From an uncultured SAR86 cluster bacterium (lineage in GTDB: Bacteria > Pseudomonadota > Gammaproteobacteria > Magnimaribacterales > D2472): a DNA stretch of 43,839 nucleotides. The stretch is from NCBI GenBank assembly GCA_902556355.1, contig CACDVW010000008.1:1-43839 (forward strand). Direction: 5' to 3'. How positions within the stretch are numbered: position 1 is the first letter of the stretch; each line of letters opens with the position of its first letter. Positions 7,925 to 18,252 of this stretch are shown here, piece by piece. The notes under the pieces were generated by a model. It was not told the origin of the DNA. It was given only the letters and a program-made list of their open reading frames with translations, and made no database searches. A program made the translations under genes and the position numbers.

Positions 7925-9055
7925 TTAGGCTAATTTTTGGTTAAGGTTATTGAGAATATTTGTATAAATTTTTTGTAGAAGCTCTATTTCTGAAATTTTT
8001 ACATGTTCATCAATTTGATGAATTGTTTCATTCAATGGACCTAATTCAACTATTTCGGTTCCCATTTTAGCTATAAATCTTCCATCTGATGTTCCGCCTT
8101 TTGCATTTAAATCAGGTGAATAACCAGTAATATTTTCTATAGAATCGACCACAACATCTTTTAAATTATCTTCTTTTGTCAGGTATGGAAGACCACTTAG
8201 CTTCCAATCAATTTCATATTCAACGTTAAGTTCTTTAAGTATAGATTCAAACTCACTCATTAGTTTTTCGTGAGTTGATTCAGTTGAGTACCTAAAGTTA
8301 AACAACATATCCAAATCTCCAGGGACTATATTTTTTGCACCCGTACCCGAATGAATATTAGAAATTTGAAAACTTGTTGGTTGGAAAATAGCATTGCCGT
8401 TATCCCAGACTGTATTTTTTAATTTAACAATCACATCGCTTGCAGAAAATATTGGGTTCACCACATTCTCTGGATAAGCAATATGACCCTGTTTGCCAAT
8501 AATTTTTAATGATCCGCCTAGTGATCCTCTTCTACCAATTCTGATGCTGTCTCCAATTTTTTTATATGATGTAGGCTCACCAACAAGACATAAATCAATT
8601 TTTTCATCTTTTTCAATCATGTCATCAACAATTTTGTCTATGAAGCCATCTTCAGCATCTCCTTCCTCATTTGAAGTAAGCAATATTGCAATCCTGTAAT
8701 TTAAGTCAGGCTCAGAATCCATAAATTCTTCGAGTGATTCTATAAAAGCTGCTATTGATGCTTTCATGTCAGCAGTTCCTCTACCGTACATTACATCACC
8801 TTCAATATGACCTGAGAAGGGAGGGTGAGTCCATTGGTCTTCTGGGCCAGTTGGAACTACATCCGTATGACCAAGGAAGCAGAAAATTTTACCTTTATCT
8901 CCATAAGTAGCATATAGATTCTCAACATTAAGATAATCAATTCTTTCACATTTAAAATTAAGCCTATTTAATCTCTCTTCAATTAGATCAAAACACCCTT
9001 CATCCCTAGGTGAGATGGATTGGATTTGTATGAGTTTTTGCAGGAATTCAATCAT
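7925..9055 (-). CDS. dapE: Succinyl-diaminopimelate desuccinylase
   Basis: M20-family two-zinc hydrolase of the succinylase branch of lysine and meso-diaminopimelate synthesis; it cleaves N-succinyl-LL-DAP to LL-DAP and succinate. Metal and catalytic residues are visible: His63 and Asp65 in FLGHTDVVPTG, Asp96 in YGRGTADMKAS, the Glu pair 130-131 in LLTSNEEGDAEDG, and a C-terminal His in LGPLNETIHQIDEHV. KGGTSDGRFIA is the conserved dimer-side motif. Length of 376 residues matches E. coli (375). The start lies inside the end of dapD (8-base overlap), so the two consecutive-pathway enzymes are translationally coupled. Confidence 0.97.
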   Translation of the reverse strand: MIEFLQKLIQIQSISPRDEGCFDLIEERLNRLNFKCERIDYLNVENLYATYGDKGKIFCFLGHTDVVPTGPEDQWTHPPFSGHIEGDVMYGRGTADMKASIAAFIESLEEFMDSEPDLNYRIAILLTSNEEGDAEDGFIDKIVDDMIEKDEKIDLCLVGEPTSYKKIGDSIRIGRRGSLGGSLKIIGKQGHIAYPENVVNPIFSASDVIVKLKNTVWDNGNAIFQPTSFQISNIHSGTGAKNIVPGDLDMLFNFRYSTESTHEKLMSEFESILKELNVEYEIDWKLSGLPYLTKEDNLKDVVVDSIENITGYSPDLNAKGGTSDGRFIAKMGTEIVELGPLNETIHQIDEHVKISEIELLQKIYTNILNNLNQKLA

Positions 9056-9962
9056 TTTTATGTAGTTCAGAGTTTAAATTAATGGACTTTTGATTTACTT
9101 TGGCGAACACCTTACCATTCTGTGAGTTTCTTAAAAAGACTAAGTTGGAGCAATTTGATAATTCAGAACCTTTGAAAACTCCATCTATATCACCATTTTC
9201 TTTAAATAGTTCAATTTTTGTTCCAGCAGTAACATATAAGCCAGCTTCAATTGTACAGTTATCTCCAAGGGGTATACCCACGCCAGCATTAGCTCCAATT
9301 AAGCAGTTTTCTCCTATAGAAATCTTTATATTATTTCCACCTGAAAGAGTTCCCATAGTACTGCAGCCACCCCCAAGGTCAGAATTATCTCCAACAACAA
9401 CTCCGGCAGATATTCTTCCTTCTATCATAGCTGTGCCCAGTGTTCCTGCATTAAAGTTGACGAAACCTTCATGCATGATTGTGGTTCCTGGGCTTAAATA
9501 GGCTCCTAGTCTTACTCTTGAGGTATCAGCTATTCTCACATTTTTTGGAATAATGTAATCAACCAGTTGAGGAAATTTATCAAGCGACCTTATGAATAGA
9601 TTATTTTTATTTTGTTTTGAATTTAGTAGCTCTTGATCAATTTCATCGATAGATATTGGGCCTTTATTTGTCCAAGCTACATTTGGCAATGCATTAAAAA
9701 GACCATCAAGATTAATTGAATTAGGAAGAACAAATCTATATGAAATTAAGTGTAATTTAAGATATGCACTTACAACATCTTCTATTGGTTTATCAAGATC
9801 TTTTTGAGTCCAATGTATTTCAACGACTTCTTTTTCTAAGTTATCAGTACTTATATCCTGAATATCGGTTTTTTGATCGTTAAATTCAATAACAGGAAAA
9901 TATGCATCAAGCGTTTCACCGCTAGACGATTTTGTTATTAAGCCTGTTGCTTTGATATTCAT
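9048..9962 (-). CDS. dapD: Tetrahydrodipicolinate N-succinyltransferase
   Basis: Transfers succinyl from succinyl-CoA to tetrahydrodipicolinate, opening the succinylase route to DAP and lysine. The C-terminal half is a left-handed beta-helix of hexapeptide repeats (SRVRLGAYLSPGTTIMHEG, then GTAMIEGRISAGVVVGDNSDLGGG, then GENCLIGANAGVGIPLGDNC in outline). The long N-terminal domain and LGGGCSTMGTLSGG place it with the Pseudomonas-type DapD rather than the 274-residue E. coli form. It follows glnD, as in many gammaproteobacteria, with a 29-base gap. No ribosome site is seen; a perfect TATAAT sits six bases before the ATG, which suggests its own promoter and a leaderless message. Confidence 0.94.
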   Translation of the reverse strand: MNIKATGLITKSSSGETLDAYFPVIEFNDQKTDIQDISTDNLEKEVVEIHWTQKDLDKPIEDVVSAYLKLHLISYRFVLPNSINLDGLFNALPNVAWTNKGPISIDEIDQELLNSKQNKNNLFIRSLDKFPQLVDYIIPKNVRIADTSRVRLGAYLSPGTTIMHEGFVNFNAGTLGTAMIEGRISAGVVVGDNSDLGGGCSTMGTLSGGNNIKISIGENCLIGANAGVGIPLGDNCTIEAGLYVTAGTKIELFKENGDIDGVFKGSELSNCSNLVFLRNSQNGKVFAKVNQKSINLNSELHKND

Positions 9963-9974
9963 GACGCTATTATA
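9963..9974 (-). promoter_or_regulatory. Candidate dapD promoter giving a leaderless mRNA
   Basis: On the minus strand TATAAT (9974-9969) is followed by AGCGTC and then the dapD ATG. Transcription normally starts about seven bases after the -10 box, so the first base of the mRNA would be at or next to the ATG. No good -35 is seen at 16-18 bases and no Shine-Dalgarno exists in the gap. Confidence 0.45.
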
Positions 9975-9991
9975 GGGACGAATTAAGTTAT

Positions 9992-12508
9992 TTACATAGT
10001 TTCTTTGAGACTATCACTTATTTTTTTAATTTTTTTACTCGAAACAGATGAAAGTGTCATATCTTCAATTTCAAAAGTATCCTCAACCCTGTCACCGAGG
10101 GTATTAATTCTCGCAGAATATATTGAAGTACCATTTTCATGGAGTGTTTTGGCAATTTTTACCAACAAACCAGGGCTATCTGCAGTTTCAATGGTTAGTA
10201 AATTTCTTTTTTTATCTTTTTGTTCAACATTTGAAATTTTAAAAGGTTTCCCAAAAGATTCATTTTTCTTTTTCTTGAAGACTAATTTTTTTGATTGACC
10301 TTCAAGATTATTAAAATTATTAGATATTTTTAATTTAATATCTTGAACCTCAATATTGGTTAAAGGTCTATTGTGAAACGAATACTTTGCAATAAAAGTA
10401 TTTGCAGCAATAGCTTTGTTGGTGCTGGTAGAGATGTTCGCATCAATTATTTCAAGACCAGATAACTGGAAAACTTGAACTAATTTTAAAAAGAGCCCAT
10501 CAAAATTTTCAGTCTTAATAAAAATTTCTAACAAGTTATCAAAACACTTTCTAGCACCAATAACTGTTTTATTTATTTCACTATTAATAACTAAACCGCA
10601 TTGCCATTTTAATTTATCGAGATTATTTTTTGTAAAGAAGGAATCTTCAAAGATTCCAAGATAGTTTTTAATTTTTTTCTTATCTCTTTCTTCTCTAAAT
10701 GATCTTATGCAGTTCTTTTTCCTATCCTCTGTAATCTCTTTCATGGTTTGCACAGGTTCTTTATTTATTTTTGATCTTGTTAGTATAAAAAGATCTTTAA
10801 GAAGCCCATGCTTCCAGCCATTCCAAAGGGCAGGGTTAGTAGCTCTTATATCATTAACAGTTAACAGATATAAATAATCTAGTTTTTCAGTTGTTCCAGC
10901 AAGATTTGCAAACTCTTCAATTGTATCTATGTCAGAAATATCTTTTTTCTGAGAAATTGATGACATTTCAAGATGATGAAGTACTAACCAAGAAATAAGT
11001 TCAGCATCAGCTTTTGATAAACCAATTTTTTTTGCAAAATTATAACTAGTTTTTGCTCCAATTTTTGAGTGATCTCCACCTTTACCTTTACCTAAATCAT
11101 GAAAGAGACCAGCTAAATATAGAATTTCTATCTTTGGGAGCCTGTTTATTAACTCATGCTCTAATTTGAATTCATCCTTGAAGTGAATTTTCATTTGGCG
11201 CATATTTCTTACAACTTTAAACGTATGTTCATCCACCGTATAAACATGAAATAAATCAAATTGCATTTGACCAATCACCTCATTAAATTCATCTACGTAT
11301 TTCTGAATTATTCCAATAGCTTTCATGGACTTTAAGATCGAAGAAAGATTATATTTTGACCTAAAAATTTCTAAAAATTGGTTTGCATAAATTTGGTCCT
11401 CTTTGAACTTCTTATTAATAAGTTTTAGATTGTTTTTTAGAAGAGATACCGTATTGGTATCAATCGCATTAATTTTTTTGTTTGATCCTATAAAGTTATA
11501 AATGCCAAAAATTAAGTCCTTTCTATTTGAAAGATTAATTTTTGGATTAATACCAATTTTGTCTCCTTTGATATAGTAATCGCCAATATTTTTTTTAAGG
11601 CTAAAAGCATTCTGTTCCTCAAACTTGTTAAATACTTGCTGATTAAAGTTGGTTAGATTTGATGCGTTTTCATAGAATTTTTGCATCATTTTTTCTACAG
11701 ACCTTTTTCTAGTTCCTTCATTTATATTAGCCTTGAGAGCAATTTCTAGTTGAAGTTCAAAAGTTAACCTATTTCTTGAGGATAAAGTGTTTGTTATATA
11801 TCTTAGAGTTTTAACAAAATTATAAGAATCAATAATTTCATCAATATTATCTCCGAATTCTTTTGAGTTTTTGATCTCTTTAATATTTTTTAAATCAAAA
11901 CAGTGTTGAAGAATCCATAAAGCTGTTTGAAAATCTCTTAAACAACCAGGTGATTCTTTTAAATCTGGCTCTAAGTTATATGCCGTAGAGTAAAAGGATT
12001 TATATCTATCTTTTTGCTCTAATAATTTTACTTTGTAGAATTTTCTTTTTGACCATATTTTTTGCAGTGTAGAGGTAATTTCTTTGTCGATAGCATTGTT
12101 GGTAATTAATGCTCTTCGAGTTAAATATGAAGTAAATTCTTTTGGGTCATCCTTAGTAACTTTTTTAATATCTTTGATAGTTCTAACAGAATGACCAACC
12201 TGAAATCCTAAATCCCAAAGTTTAGCTATAAATTTTTCTAAATTTTCAATTTTTTTTGCTTTCTTGTTTTTATGAATTATTGAAATATCTATATCTGATG
12301 ATGGATAAAGTTCCTTTCTACCAAATCCACCATTGGCATAAATAGCAAAATCTTTATCAAGTTCGTATTGCTTGAAATACTTGAGGATTTTCTCTTCAAT
12401 TTGAGATGTATTTTCGGACAAGTAGCTATTTGTTGAACTTGGATTTTGATATATTTTTGGAAAATTTTTTAAAAACTCATCATTTAAATCTGATTTATTT
12501 TTAATCAT
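9992..12508 (-). CDS. glnD: Bifunctional uridylyltransferase/uridylyl-removing enzyme GlnD
   Basis: Glutamine sensor of the nitrogen regulatory cascade; it uridylylates and de-uridylylates PII (GlnB/GlnK). Domains in order: nucleotidyltransferase with GGFGRKELYPSSDIDISI (Gly-Gly near residue 60, metal Asp72 and Asp74), an HD domain with TVDEHTFKVV and LAGLFHDLGKGKGGDHSKIGA, and two C-terminal ACT domains (LVQVFQLSGLEIIDANIS and SPGLLVKIAKTLHENGTSIYSARINT) that bind glutamine. The chosen start gives 838 residues (E. coli 890) and overlaps the map stop as ATGA; an upstream in-frame ATG at 12577 lies within map and adds a lysine/arginine-rich stretch foreign to the family. No PII gene or glnA is in this window. 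Confidence 0.95.
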   Translation of the reverse strand: MIKNKSDLNDEFLKNFPKIYQNPSSTNSYLSENTSQIEEKILKYFKQYELDKDFAIYANGGFGRKELYPSSDIDISIIHKNKKAKKIENLEKFIAKLWDLGFQVGHSVRTIKDIKKVTKDDPKEFTSYLTRRALITNNAIDKEITSTLQKIWSKRKFYKVKLLEQKDRYKSFYSTAYNLEPDLKESPGCLRDFQTALWILQHCFDLKNIKEIKNSKEFGDNIDEIIDSYNFVKTLRYITNTLSSRNRLTFELQLEIALKANINEGTRKRSVEKMMQKFYENASNLTNFNQQVFNKFEEQNAFSLKKNIGDYYIKGDKIGINPKINLSNRKDLIFGIYNFIGSNKKINAIDTNTVSLLKNNLKLINKKFKEDQIYANQFLEIFRSKYNLSSILKSMKAIGIIQKYVDEFNEVIGQMQFDLFHVYTVDEHTFKVVRNMRQMKIHFKDEFKLEHELINRLPKIEILYLAGLFHDLGKGKGGDHSKIGAKTSYNFAKKIGLSKADAELISWLVLHHLEMSSISQKKDISDIDTIEEFANLAGTTEKLDYLYLLTVNDIRATNPALWNGWKHGLLKDLFILTRSKINKEPVQTMKEITEDRKKNCIRSFREERDKKKIKNYLGIFEDSFFTKNNLDKLKWQCGLVINSEINKTVIGARKCFDNLLEIFIKTENFDGLFLKLVQVFQLSGLEIIDANISTSTNKAIAANTFIAKYSFHNRPLTNIEVQDIKLKISNNFNNLEGQSKKLVFKKKKNESFGKPFKISNVEQKDKKRNLLTIETADSPGLLVKIAKTLHENGTSIYSARINTLGDRVEDTFEIEDMTLSSVSSKKIKKISDSLKETM

Positions 12509-13275
12509 AAAGATTCTTCTTGTCTTTTTGTAAGAACCTCCACTCCTCTTGATGTAACTGCAAGTGTATGTTCCCATTGAGCAGAATTTCTTCCGTCTTT
12601 GGTTTCAACAGTCCATCCATCTTGTAAGGTTTTACAGTGTTTAGATCCTTGGTTAATCATTGGCTCAATTGTGAAACACATGCCTTCTTGAATTTGAATA
12701 CCTCTTCCAGGCTTTCCATAATGAAGTATTTGCGGTTCCTCATGATAGACGTTTCCTATTCCATGACCACAGTATTCCTCGACAACACTATAGTAGTTAG
12801 ATTCGGCATGTTGTTGAATAGCATGCCCAATATCGCCAAGATATGCTCCAGGCTGAACCACTTCAATAGCTTTGTAAAGACATTCTTGGGTAATTTTAAC
12901 CAATCTTTCATTGTGTGGTTGACACTTTCCAACAAGATACATTTTTGATGTGTCCCCATGCCATCCATCTTTAATAACAGTAACATCAATATTTAAGATG
13001 TCCCCATTCTTTAAGATTCTATTTTTATCTGGAATACCATGGCATATTACTTGATTAATGCTTGAACAAATGGTTTTTTCAAAACCGCGGTAACCAACAT
13101 TTGCAGGAATTGCTTTTTGAACATTAACAATATGCTCATAGCAAATATTATCCAACTCTTCAGTAGATACACCAGGAACAACGAAAGGTTCTATCATTTC
13201 TAATACTTCTGCTGCCAGCTTTCCAGCAACTCTCATTTTTTCAATTTCTTTTTCAGTTTTAATAGAAATTTTCAT
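12505..13275 (-). CDS. map: Methionine aminopeptidase type I
   Basis: Removes the initiator Met from nascent proteins; a dinuclear metallo-enzyme. Visible signatures: KTEKEIEKMRVAGKLAAEVL at the N-terminus, HGIP, the metal-binding Asp pair in LNIDVTVIKDGWHGDTSKMY, the His in EYCGHGIGNVYHEEPQI, FTIEPMIN, and the last Glu in QWEHTLAVT. The start at 13275 (MKISIKTEKEIEKM) matches the E. coli N-terminus exactly and has GAG seven bases upstream; an ATG four codons earlier (13287) is less likely because a -10-like TATACT (13295-13290) would put the transcript start after it. In E. coli this gene lies beside rpsB-tsf; here its upstream neighbour is divergent carA. Confidence 0.97.
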   Translation of the reverse strand: MKISIKTEKEIEKMRVAGKLAAEVLEMIEPFVVPGVSTEELDNICYEHIVNVQKAIPANVGYRGFEKTICSSINQVICHGIPDKNRILKNGDILNIDVTVIKDGWHGDTSKMYLVGKCQPHNERLVKITQECLYKAIEVVQPGAYLGDIGHAIQQHAESNYYSVVEEYCGHGIGNVYHEEPQILHYGKPGRGIQIQEGMCFTIEPMINQGSKHCKTLQDGWTVETKDGRNSAQWEHTLAVTSRGVEVLTKRQEESL

Positions 13276-13429
13276 ATTTTTTCTCATTTAGTATAGACAG
13301 TTGACTACTAAATCTATAAAGTACAATTTTAATGCCAGCACGATATTTTAGCTCATTAAAAACCAAAATTTCTTTAAATAGTTACCCATTAATTTTCTCA
13401 AATTTCAAGCCCGATTGGAGGAACTTTTA
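13276..13429. promoter_or_regulatory. Divergent map / carA intergenic region
   Basis: This 154-base region must hold promoters for map-glnD on the minus strand and for the carAB cluster on the plus strand. Minus strand: TATACT at 13295-13290. Plus strand: TTGACT at 13301 with TACAAT at 13322, spacing only 15, so weak. The strong carA ribosome site GGAGGA is at 13417-13422, seven bases before the GTG at 13430. No clear arginine or pyrimidine operator or leader peptide was recognised. Confidence 0.4.
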
Positions 13430-14551
13430 GTGTCTTTTCCAGCCATTTTAGCACTTGAAGATGGAAGTATATTCTATGGGGAGGGCTTTGGTGAAGAAAA
13501 GATTGATGTTGGTGAATTAGTTTTTAATACCTCTATGACTGGATATCAAGAAATTATTACAGATCCTTCATATAAAAAACAAATTATTACATTTACTCAC
13601 CCTCATATTGGCAATACCGGTATTAATGATGAAGATAATGAATCGTCTTTAATTCATGCTTCTGGGATTGTTATTAATAAGCATTGTGCCAAGCCAAGTA
13701 ACTGGCGATCTAATAAAACATTAGATGAATTTTTACGCGAGCAAGAGGTAATTGCAATTTCAGAAATTAATACAAGAAAATTAACATCAATATTGCGAGA
13801 TAAAGGGTCGCTAAATAGTTGTATTGCACCTCTTTCAAAATTAACAGCAGAAGAAGCCATGGCAAAGGCTAAAGATTTTTCAGGGTTAAAAGGGATGGAT
13901 TTAGCTAAGGTAGTTTCTGTAAAAGAGAAATATATTTGGAATAAGGGTGTATGGCCAGCTAATAATTTAGCTACAAAAAATCATAGAGTAGTTGCCTTTG
14001 ATTTTGGTATAAAAAATAATATTTTAAGGCTTTTATCTGATCATGTAGGGGAAATTACTGTAGTTAACGCAGAGACATCTTTTGAGGAGATAATGGAACT
14101 CTCGCCAAAAGGTATATTCCTATCAAACGGGCCAGGAGATCCTGAGCCATGCACTTATGCTATTGATAATATTAGAAAATTCCTTGAGGTTAATCTTCCA
14201 ATTTTTGGTATTTGTCTTGGTCATCAACTTTTAGCACTCGCTGGGGGAGCATCAACATATAAGATGAAATTTGGTCACCATGGGGCTAATCATCCTGTAC
14301 AAGATTTAAAAACAAAAGAAGTTTTTATTACAAGTCAAAATCATGGTTTTGCAGTGGATGAAAAGACTTTACCTGCAAATATAAGTGCTTCTCATGTATC
14401 TCTATTTGATCAATCATTACAAGGTATTGAGTTCACTGATAAACCAGCATTTAGTTTTCAGGGTCATCCTGAAGCAAGTCCAGGCCCACAAGAAATACAA
14501 ACTTTATTTAAAAAGTTTCAATCTATGGTAGAAGAATATGCCAAGACGTAA
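13430..14551 (+). CDS. carA: Carbamoyl-phosphate synthase small subunit
   Basis: Glutamine amidotransferase subunit that supplies ammonia to CarB for carbamoyl phosphate, the shared precursor of arginine and pyrimidines. Motifs: [21 protein letters not shown] in the N-terminal domain, [11 protein letters not shown], the class I amidotransferase nucleophile in [25 protein letters not shown], and the catalytic His/Glu in [14 protein letters not shown] chose the GTG at 13430 because a full GGAGGA ribosome site lies seven bases upstream and the resulting 373-residue protein ([15 protein letters not shown]) matches the family; an in-frame TTG at 13415 lies within that ribosome site. It overlaps carB by 14 bases. 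Confidence 0.97.
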   Translation: MSFPAILALEDGSIFYGEGFGEEKIDVGELVFNTSMTGYQEIITDPSYKKQIITFTHPHIGNTGINDEDNESSLIHASGIVINKHCAKPSNWRSNKTLDEFLREQEVIAISEINTRKLTSILRDKGSLNSCIAPLSKLTAEEAMAKAKDFSGLKGMDLAKVVSVKEKYIWNKGVWPANNLATKNHRVVAFDFGIKNNILRLLSDHVGEITVVNAETSFEEIMELSPKGIFLSNGPGDPEPCTYAIDNIRKFLEVNLPIFGICLGHQLLALAGGASTYKMKFGHHGANHPVQDLKTKEVFITSQNHGFAVDEKTLPANISASHVSLFDQSLQGIEFTDKPAFSFQGHPEASPGPQEIQTLFKKFQSMVEEYAKT

Positions 14552-17500
14552 AGATATAAAATCAATTTTAATAATTGGTGCAGGCCCTATTATCATTGGT
14601 CAAGCATGTGAATTTGATTACTCTGGAGCTCAGGCTTGTAAGGCATTAAAAGAAGAGGGTTTTAGAGTAATTTTAGTTAATTCCAATCCGGCAACTATTA
14701 TGACGGATCCTTTAATGGCAGATGCAACTTATATTGAACCAATTCATTGGGAATCAGTTGAAAAGATAATTGAAAAAGAAAAGCCGGATGCAATTTTGCC
14801 AACAATGGGTGGTCAGACAGCTCTAAATACCGCCTTATCTTTAGACAAACACGGAGTGCTTAAGAAGCATGGAGTAATCTTAATAGGAGCTAACAGAGAA
14901 GCTATTGATAAAGCAGAAGATAGACAGCTCTTTGATGAGACAATGCAGACAATTGGAATTGATACTCCAAGCTCAGGTATTGCTCATTCAATGGAAGATG
15001 CAATTGAAGTCCAAAAAAGAATTGGTTTTCCATGCATTATTAGACCTTCATTTACTATGGGTGGAACTGGTGGGGGAATTGCTTATAACATTGATGAGTT
15101 TGAAGCTATTTGTAAGAAAGGACTTGAGTTATCACCTACGAATGAACTTTTAATTGATGAATCTTTAATTGGTTGGAAAGAGTTTGAAATGGAGGTTGTT
15201 CGAGACTGCAAAGACAATTGTATTATTGTTTGCTCAATCGAAAATCTTGATCCAATGGGTGTTCATACAGGAGACTCTATTACTATAGCTCCAGCACAAA
15301 CCTTAACTGATAAAGAATATCAAATAATGAGAAATGCTTCATTTAAGATTCTCAGAGAAATAGGCGTAGATACTGGTGGATCAAATGTTCAATTTGCAAT
15401 CAATCCAGACAATGGAAAAATGGTTGTCATAGAAATGAATCCAAGAGTAAGCCGGTCATCTGCCCTTGCTTCAAAAGCTACAGGTTTTCCAATCGCTAAA
15501 GTAGCTGCATTGCTATCTGTTGGATACACACTTGATGAATTAAAAAATGATATTACAGGAGGACTTACACCCGCATCATTTGAGCCTAGCATTGATTATA
15601 TCGTTACTAAAATTCCTAAATTTGCTTTTGAAAAATTCCCACAGGCTGAACCAAAGCTTACAACCCAAATGAAATCTGTTGGAGAAGTGATGGCAATTGG
15701 GTCTAATTTTCAAGAATCACTTCAAAAGGCTCTAGCAAGCATGGAAGAAGACTTAAATGGCCTTAATTCCATAGTTGAAAAATCATATGAAGAATGTAAG
15801 GAAGAAATTCTTTATCAATTAACATTTCCTGGTCCTAAAAGATTATTTTATGTTTGTGATGCGATAAGAGCAGGATGGGGGCTTGAAAAAATTTATGAGC
15901 TTACAAAAATCGATTATTGGTTTCTTGATCAACTTGAAGAAATCTTAAACATTGAGAAATCTTTACAAGATAAAAAATTATCTGACCTTGATCATCAGGC
16001 AATATATTCATTAAAGAAAAAAGGCTTCACTGATTCAAGAATAGCTGAATTAATTAATATTAAAGAATCTGACTTTAGAGACTTGAGGAAAGAGCTTAAT
16101 ATTCTACCTGTTTACAGAAGAGTAGATACCTGTGCTGCAGAATTTTCAACTTCTACATGTTACATGTACTCAACCTATGCAGATCAATGCGAAAGCAATC
16201 CAACAAACAATAAAAAAATTCTTGTTTTAGGAAGTGGGCCAAACAGAATAGGGCAAGGAATTGAATTTGATTATTGTTGTGTTCATGCTTCACTTGCTAT
16301 GCAAGAAGAAGGCTATGAATCTATTATGGTTAATTGTAATCCTGAAACTGTCTCTACAGATTACGATGTTTCAAATAGATTATATTTTGAGCCAATAACA
16401 GCTGAAAAGATTCTAGACATTATTGATAATGAGAAGCCCGAGGGAGTTATTATTCAATTCGGTGGACAAACCCCATTAAAGTTAGCAGATGTTTTATCGG
16501 AGAGGGGTGTAAAAATTCTTGGAACAGATGTGGATGCAATTGATAGATCTGAAGACAGAGAAAGGTTTCAAGAATTAATTCAAAAACTTGATTTAAAGCA
16601 GCCCGCAAATGCAACTGTAAAGAATATATCTGAAGCCATGATTGAGGCAAAAAAAATTGGATTCCCCATAGTTGTAAGACCTTCTTATGTATTAGGCGGA
16701 AGAGCAATGCAGCTTGTTCATAACTTAAACGAATTAGAACTATATTTAAATGAAGCTGTAGAAGTTTCAAATAGTAAGCCAATTTTATTAGATAGCTACT
16801 TAACAGATGCTGTTGAGGTTGATGTTGATGTTGTTTCTGATGGAAAAGAGATTCAAGTTGGAGGAATTTTGCAGCATATTGAGCAAGCTGGTATTCATTC
16901 GGGTGATTCTGCATGCTCATTACCTCCATACAGTTTGTCAGAAGAAATTCAAAAAGAAATTTCTGATCAATCTATTAAAATTGGTAAAGAATTAGATATT
17001 TTAGGCCTAATGAATATTCAATTCGCTGTAAAAGGTGATGTTGTATATATTATTGAAGTAAACCCCAGGGCTTCAAGAACGGTTCCATTTATATCTAAAG
17101 CAATTGGTAGCTCACTTGTTAAAGTTGCTTCAAAAGCTATGATAGGTAATAGTCTAGCCAATCAAAAATTTTCAAGCGCTTTACCTAATGATTTATATTT
17201 TGTTAAGGAAGCAGTCCTGCCATTCGATAAATTTCCTTTAGTTGATCCAATACTGGGGCCAGAAATGAAATCCACAGGAGAGGTAATGGGGATTGGAATT
17301 GATTTTGGTGAGGCGTATGCAAAAGCACAAAAAGGCGCTAACAAAATCTTACCAAGGTCTGGAACTGTTTTCATAAGCGTAAAAGATAGCGATAAAAAAT
17401 ATTTAGATGAACTTTTGCCTCTCATAGAAAAGAATGGTTTTGAAATGGTTGCTACTGGAGGAACAGCTGCTTACATTAAAGGCTTAAATTATAAAGTGAA

Positions 17501-17753
17501 AAAAATTAACAAAGTTTTAGAAGGAAGACCTCACACAGTTGATAGCCTTTTAAATAAAGAAATTGATTTGGTCATAAACACAACAGAAGGAACTCAATCA
17601 ATTAAAGATTCAGCTGCTATAAGAAGAACAGCCTTGCAAAATAAGATCTTTTGTACAACAACAATGTTCGGTGCATTTGCAATAATGCAAGCTCTAAATG
17701 GTAGAGAAGCAGATTGGTCATATAAGACACTCCAAGAAATACATAATTCTTAG
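14538..17753 (+). CDS. carB: Carbamoyl-phosphate synthase large subunit
   Basis: Makes carbamoyl phosphate from bicarbonate, ammonia and two ATP, channelling ammonia from CarA. The two tandem ATP-grasp halves are both complete: the first opens [21 protein letters not shown] and contains [15 protein letters not shown] and [20 protein letters not shown]; the second opens [19 protein letters not shown] and contains [15 protein letters not shown] and [17 protein letters not shown]. An MGS-like allosteric domain closes the protein ([16 protein letters not shown], then [13 protein letters not shown]). Length is 1071 residues against 1073 in E. coli. It is translationally coupled to carA and followed 22 bases later by greA, the order known from Pseudomonas. 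Confidence 0.98.
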   Translation: MPRRKDIKSILIIGAGPIIIGQACEFDYSGAQACKALKEEGFRVILVNSNPATIMTDPLMADATYIEPIHWESVEKIIEKEKPDAILPTMGGQTALNTALSLDKHGVLKKHGVILIGANREAIDKAEDRQLFDETMQTIGIDTPSSGIAHSMEDAIEVQKRIGFPCIIRPSFTMGGTGGGIAYNIDEFEAICKKGLELSPTNELLIDESLIGWKEFEMEVVRDCKDNCIIVCSIENLDPMGVHTGDSITIAPAQTLTDKEYQIMRNASFKILREIGVDTGGSNVQFAINPDNGKMVVIEMNPRVSRSSALASKATGFPIAKVAALLSVGYTLDELKNDITGGLTPASFEPSIDYIVTKIPKFAFEKFPQAEPKLTTQMKSVGEVMAIGSNFQESLQKALASMEEDLNGLNSIVEKSYEECKEEILYQLTFPGPKRLFYVCDAIRAGWGLEKIYELTKIDYWFLDQLEEILNIEKSLQDKKLSDLDHQAIYSLKKKGFTDSRIAELINIKESDFRDLRKELNILPVYRRVDTCAAEFSTSTCYMYSTYADQCESNPTNNKKILVLGSGPNRIGQGIEFDYCCVHASLAMQEEGYESIMVNCNPETVSTDYDVSNRLYFEPITAEKILDIIDNEKPEGVIIQFGGQTPLKLADVLSERGVKILGTDVDAIDRSEDRERFQELIQKLDLKQPANATVKNISEAMIEAKKIGFPIVVRPSYVLGGRAMQLVHNLNELELYLNEAVEVSNSKPILLDSYLTDAVEVDVDVVSDGKEIQVGGILQHIEQAGIHSGDSACSLPPYSLSEEIQKEISDQSIKIGKELDILGLMNIQFAVKGDVVYIIEVNPRASRTVPFISKAIGSSLVKVASKAMIGNSLANQKFSSALPNDLYFVKEAVLPFDKFPLVDPILGPEMKSTGEVMGIGIDFGEAYAKAQKGANKILPRSGTVFISVKDSDKKYLDELLPLIEKNGFEMVATGGTAAYIKGLNYKVKKINKVLEGRPHTVDSLLNKEIDLVINTTEGTQSIKDSAAIRRTALQNKIFCTTTMFGAFAIMQALNGREADWSYKTLQEIHNS

Positions 17754-17760
17754 CCATAGT

Positions 17761-17769
17761 TGCTATAAT
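17761..17769 (+). promoter_or_regulatory. greA: Extended -10 promoter element before greA
   Basis: TGCTATAAT is a perfect extended -10 element (TGN plus TATAAT). It ends six bases before the greA ATG, predicting a transcript that begins at the start codon. There is no Shine-Dalgarno in the 22-base carB-greA gap. This would give the greA-rlmE-ftsH group its own promoter as well as read-through from carAB. Confidence 0.5.
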
Positions 17770-17775
17770 TAAAAT

Positions 17776-18252
17776 ATGTCACGCGTACCTATAACAATCG
17801 AGGGTGAGATTGCCCTTAAAGATGAATTGTCTAAACTTAAATTTGTTGAGAGACCAAAAATATCAGAAGCTATAGCTGAAGCTAGAGCGCATGGTGATTT
17901 AAAAGAAAATGCAGAATACCATGCGGCCAAAGAACTTCAAGGTTTAATGGAAGCAAAAATAAATGAAATAGAAAGTGCTCTATCAAATGCTCAAGTAATT
18001 AATGTAAAAGACATACCAGAAACTGGTAGAGTTGTATTTGGCTCGACAGTTAAATTATATGACGTAAACAATGATAAAGAGATTGTTTATAAAATAGTTG
18101 GTAACTTAGAGTCCAATCCTGAAAATGGTCATATTTCCATTGAAACACCAATTGCAAAAGGTTTGGTTGGCAAGTTTGTTGATGATGAAGTAGAAATCGT
18201 TACTCCATCAGGAAAAATGACATACGAAATTATTGAAGTTAAACATATCTGA
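17776..18252 (+). CDS. greA: Transcription elongation factor GreA
   Basis: Stimulates RNA polymerase to cleave backtracked RNA in the secondary channel. The N-terminal coiled-coil holds the conserved tip acidic residues in ARAHGDLKENAEYHAAKE, and the C-terminal FKBP-like domain has VFGSTVKL, VGNLESNPENGHISIETPIAKGL in outline and VTPSGKMTYEIIEV. Length of 158 residues equals E. coli GreA. It is placed between carB and rlmE. Its stop overlaps the rlmE start as TGATG. The usual next gene, yhbY, is absent. Confidence 0.97.
   Translation: MSRVPITIEGEIALKDELSKLKFVERPKISEAIAEARAHGDLKENAEYHAAKELQGLMEAKINEIESALSNAQVINVKDIPETGRVVFGSTVKLYDVNNDKEIVYKIVGNLESNPENGHISIETPIAKGLVGKFVDDEVEIVTPSGKMTYEIIEVKHI

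Noticed and set aside
9100-9501. Open frame of 133 codons on the plus strand
   Set aside because: Antisense to the hexapeptide-repeat domain of dapD; its Pro/Ile pattern mirrors those repeats.
12509-12577. Longer glnD start at 12577
   Set aside because: It would overlap map by 73 bases and add 23 residues without family similarity; the ATGA-coupled start at 12508 fits better.
16450-16929. Open frame of 159 codons, minus strand, rich in His, Gln and Leu
   Set aside because: It lies wholly antisense to the second half of carB, which is conserved end to end; the composition is the shadow of carB codons.
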